Of a DNA stretch of 7,807 nucleotides, positions 6,517-7,807 are shown one piece after another. The stretch comes from Actinomycetes bacterium. GTDB taxonomy: Bacteria > Actinomycetota > Acidimicrobiia > Acidimicrobiales > UBA8190. A program made the translations under genes and the position numbers. Below the pieces are notes generated by a model. The model was given only the letters and a program-made list of their open reading frames with translations. It was not told the DNA's origin and ran no database searches. The DNA is taken from contig JAJZYI010000160.1 of NCBI GenBank assembly GCA_021798135.1, forward strand, positions 1-7,807, in the 5' to 3' direction. Numbering within the stretch: the stretch's first letter is position 1; each line of letters starts with the position of its first letter.

Positions 6517-7472
6517 CGGGGACGTCCAGCGAGCGTCGAGCCCACGGGGGCAACGGCGCACGTCTCGCCGAAGCGCTGGGGCTCAACCCGGCGTCCGTGC
6601 TCGACCTTTCTGCCAGCCTCTGCCCCGTGGCGCCCGACCCCACGGCCACCGTGCAGCGCCACCTCGGCGCGGTTGGCCGCTACCCCGACCCCGAGCGGGC
6701 CACCGCCGCCCTCGCCGAAGCCATGGGGGTAGAGCCCGAGCACCTCCTGCTCACCAACGGGGGGGCAGAGGCCATCGCGCTGACCGAAGCCGTCCTCGGC
6801 GGGACGGTCGAGGAGCCCGACTTCTCCCTGTACCCGCGCTCCGGCGGGCCGCTATGGAGGTCCAACCCCAACAATCCGCTTGGGACGCTCGCATCGGCGG
6901 GTGCAGTGGCCGGAGTGTGGGACGAGGCCTTCTGGCCCCTCGCCACCGGCACGTGGACCCGAGGCGACCACCTGCAGGGCTCCATCGTGGTCGGCTCGCT
7001 GACCAAGCTCCTCGCCTGCCCGGGACTGCGCCTCGGCTACGTGCTGTGCGCCGACGACGCCCTGATGTGGCGGATCCGCCGACGCCAGCCCGAATGGTCC
7101 GTCAACGGGCTGGCGGCCGACGCCCTTGGGGACCTGCTGCGCCCGGTCGACCTGCCCACGTGGTCGAGCCAGACCGCCGCCCTTCGTGACCGGTTGGTCC
7201 ACCTTCTTCGTTCGCACGAGCTCGCCGTGCGCTCTGGCCACGGCCCATGGGTCCTCGTCGACCGGTCCGGATCGCTGCGGGCGAAGCTCTTGACCGAAGG
7301 GATCGTCGTGCGCGACTGCGCCAGCTTCGGCCTGGACGGCACCGTCCGCATCGCCATACCCCGACTGGACCAGTTCGATCGCCTCGAACGCGCCCTGGGG
7401 CGCCACTGGGAGACTGGGAGCGAACCGCGAACCGGTGCACCGGACGCGGACACGAGGCGCGCCGCGCCATGA
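6513..7472 (+). CDS. cobC: Compact PLP-dependent CobC/CobD-type enzyme, probable L-threonine-O-3-phosphate decarboxylase
   Basis: Fold-type I PLP enzyme inferred to make (R)-1-amino-2-propanol phosphate, the linker that CobD attaches to the corrin ring. It has 319 residues, shorter than the roughly 350-365 usual for the family. Motifs are the family-typical N-terminal HGGN (11-14), VLDLSASL (29-36), YPDP (57-60), the phosphate-loop-like TNGGAEA (81-87), NPNNPLG (118-124), DEAF (137-140, Asp137 to the PLP ring nitrogen), SLTK (162-165, Lys165 the Schiff-base lysine), GLRLGY (171-176), PEWSVNGLA (193-201), VRDCASFG (266-273) and the C-terminal substrate-carboxylate Arg279 in VRIAIP. All catalytic landmarks are present, but the stretch between the phosphate loop and NPNNP is about half the usual length, and the one from NPNNP to DEAF is also shortened. 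The TTG start is chosen because it overlaps the cobD stop by 4 bases and has a GAGG site; GTG 6471 is possible. A hydrophilic tail (about 300-319) follows the fold. Confidence 0.85.
   Translation: MTGTSSERRAHGGNGARLAEALGLNPASVLDLSASLCPVAPDPTATVQRHLGAVGRYPDPERATAALAEAMGVEPEHLLLTNGGAEAIALTEAVLGGTVEEPDFSLYPRSGGPLWRSNPNNPLGTLASAGAVAGVWDEAFWPLATGTWTRGDHLQGSIVVGSLTKLLACPGLRLGYVLCADDALMWRIRRRQPEWSVNGLAADALGDLLRPVDLPTWSSQTAALRDRLVHLLRSHELAVRSGHGPWVLVDRSGSLRAKLLTEGIVVRDCASFGLDGTVRIAIPRLDQFDRLERALGRHWETGSEPRTGAPDADTRRAAP
7454..7468 (+). promoter_or_regulatory. Possible Shine-Dalgarno for cobA
   Basis: GAGG at 7454-7457 stands 11 bases before the ATG at 7469. This spacing is looser than at the other junctions, so initiation may depend on translational coupling through the ATGA overlap. 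Confidence 0.35.
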
Positions 7473-7807
7473 CCGTGTACCTGGTCGGCGCCGGACCCGG
7501 TGACCCCGGCCTGCTCACCCTCAGGGGAGCAGAGCTGTTGCGCCGCGCCGACGTCGTCCTCTACGACCGACTGGTCACACCCGACGTCCTGACCCTTGTT
7601 CACGCTGACGCGCTGTGCATCGACGTCGGAAAGCGGCCAGGCACCGACACCCCCGGCGCCGATCGCCGACAGCAAGAGATCGGCCGCCTGCTCGTCGAGC
7701 ACGGCCGCACGTCGGAGGTCGTCGTCCGGCTCAAGGGCGGGGACCCCTTCGTGTTCGGCCGCGGCGGCGAGGAGATCGAGATCCTCGAGGAGGCCGGGAT
7801 CCCCTGG
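7469..7807 (+). CDS. cobA: Uroporphyrinogen-III C-methyltransferase CobA/SUMT (3'-truncated by window edge)
   Basis: SAM-dependent enzyme that methylates uroporphyrinogen III at C2 and C7 to give precorrin-2, the entry to the corrin (and siroheme) branch. 113 codons are visible and the frame is still open at the right edge. The start MTVYLVGAGPGDPGLLTLRG is the tetrapyrrole-methylase glycine-rich SAM-binding opening. It is followed by LLRRADVVLYDRLV (24-37), the DVGKRPG block and the signature VVRLKGGDPFVFGRGGEE. The visible part ends in EEAGIPW, where homologues continue toward a VPG motif. The ATG overlaps the cobC stop as ATGA. What follows the SUMT domain cannot be seen. A stand-alone SUMT is about 250-280 residues, while fusions to a uroporphyrinogen-III synthase (HemD) domain, or to a siroheme-synthase module in CysG-like proteins, also exist. 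Confidence 0.93.
   Translation, partial: MTVYLVGAGPGDPGLLTLRGAELLRRADVVLYDRLVTPDVLTLVHADALCIDVGKRPGTDTPGADRRQQEIGRLLVEHGRTSEVVVRLKGGDPFVFGRGGEEIEILEEAGIPW

Noticed and set aside
5263..6561. A 432-codon open frame on the minus strand opposite cobS/cobD, and other long antisense frames
   Set aside because: They lie opposite well-recognised genes, have Arg/Ala/Pro-rich shadow composition and show no family motif. GC-rich coding DNA produces such frames routinely.

Overview
The window is a piece of a cobalamin (vitamin B12) biosynthesis operon on the + strand of a very GC-rich bacterium. GC-biased third positions, GTG and TTG starts, and a CobN paired with a single fused ChlI-ChlD-like chelatase subunit (instead of separate proteobacterial CobS and CobT subunits) point to an actinobacterium. 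The lineage within Actinobacteria is a guess from style, not something the sequence proves.

Layout, left to right: the C-terminal ~790 residues of the cobaltochelatase large subunit CobN (enters from the left edge, ends at 2380); a 643-residue AAA+/VWA chelatase subunit (2377-4308); CobU/CobP, adenosylcobinamide kinase/guanylyltransferase (4308-4826); CobS/CobV, cobalamin-5'-phosphate synthase (4826-5542); CbiB/CobD, adenosylcobinamide-phosphate synthase (5539-6516); a compact CobC/CobD-type PLP enzyme, probable threonine-phosphate decarboxylase (6513-7472); and the first 113 codons of CobA, uroporphyrinogen-III C-methyltransferase (from 7469, running off the right edge). There is no intergenic DNA at all: each of the six junctions overlaps by 1 or 4 bases. 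No stretch over 300 bases is free of genes, and I see no RNA gene, riboswitch, terminator, mobile element or CRISPR array.

Together the genes cover several steps of the aerobic-type route. CobA starts the branch from uroporphyrinogen III. CobN and the AAA+/VWA protein insert cobalt into hydrogenobyrinate a,c-diamide. The CobC-like enzyme makes aminopropanol phosphate, CbiB attaches it to adenosylcobyric acid, CobU activates the product as the GDP derivative, and CobS adds the lower-ligand nucleoside. The remaining cob genes must lie outside the window. The system is a known one. The points that deserve a second look are the fully overlapped gene chain, a near-identical 22-base junction used at two gene boundaries, the shortened PLP enzyme, and the fused chelatase motor.
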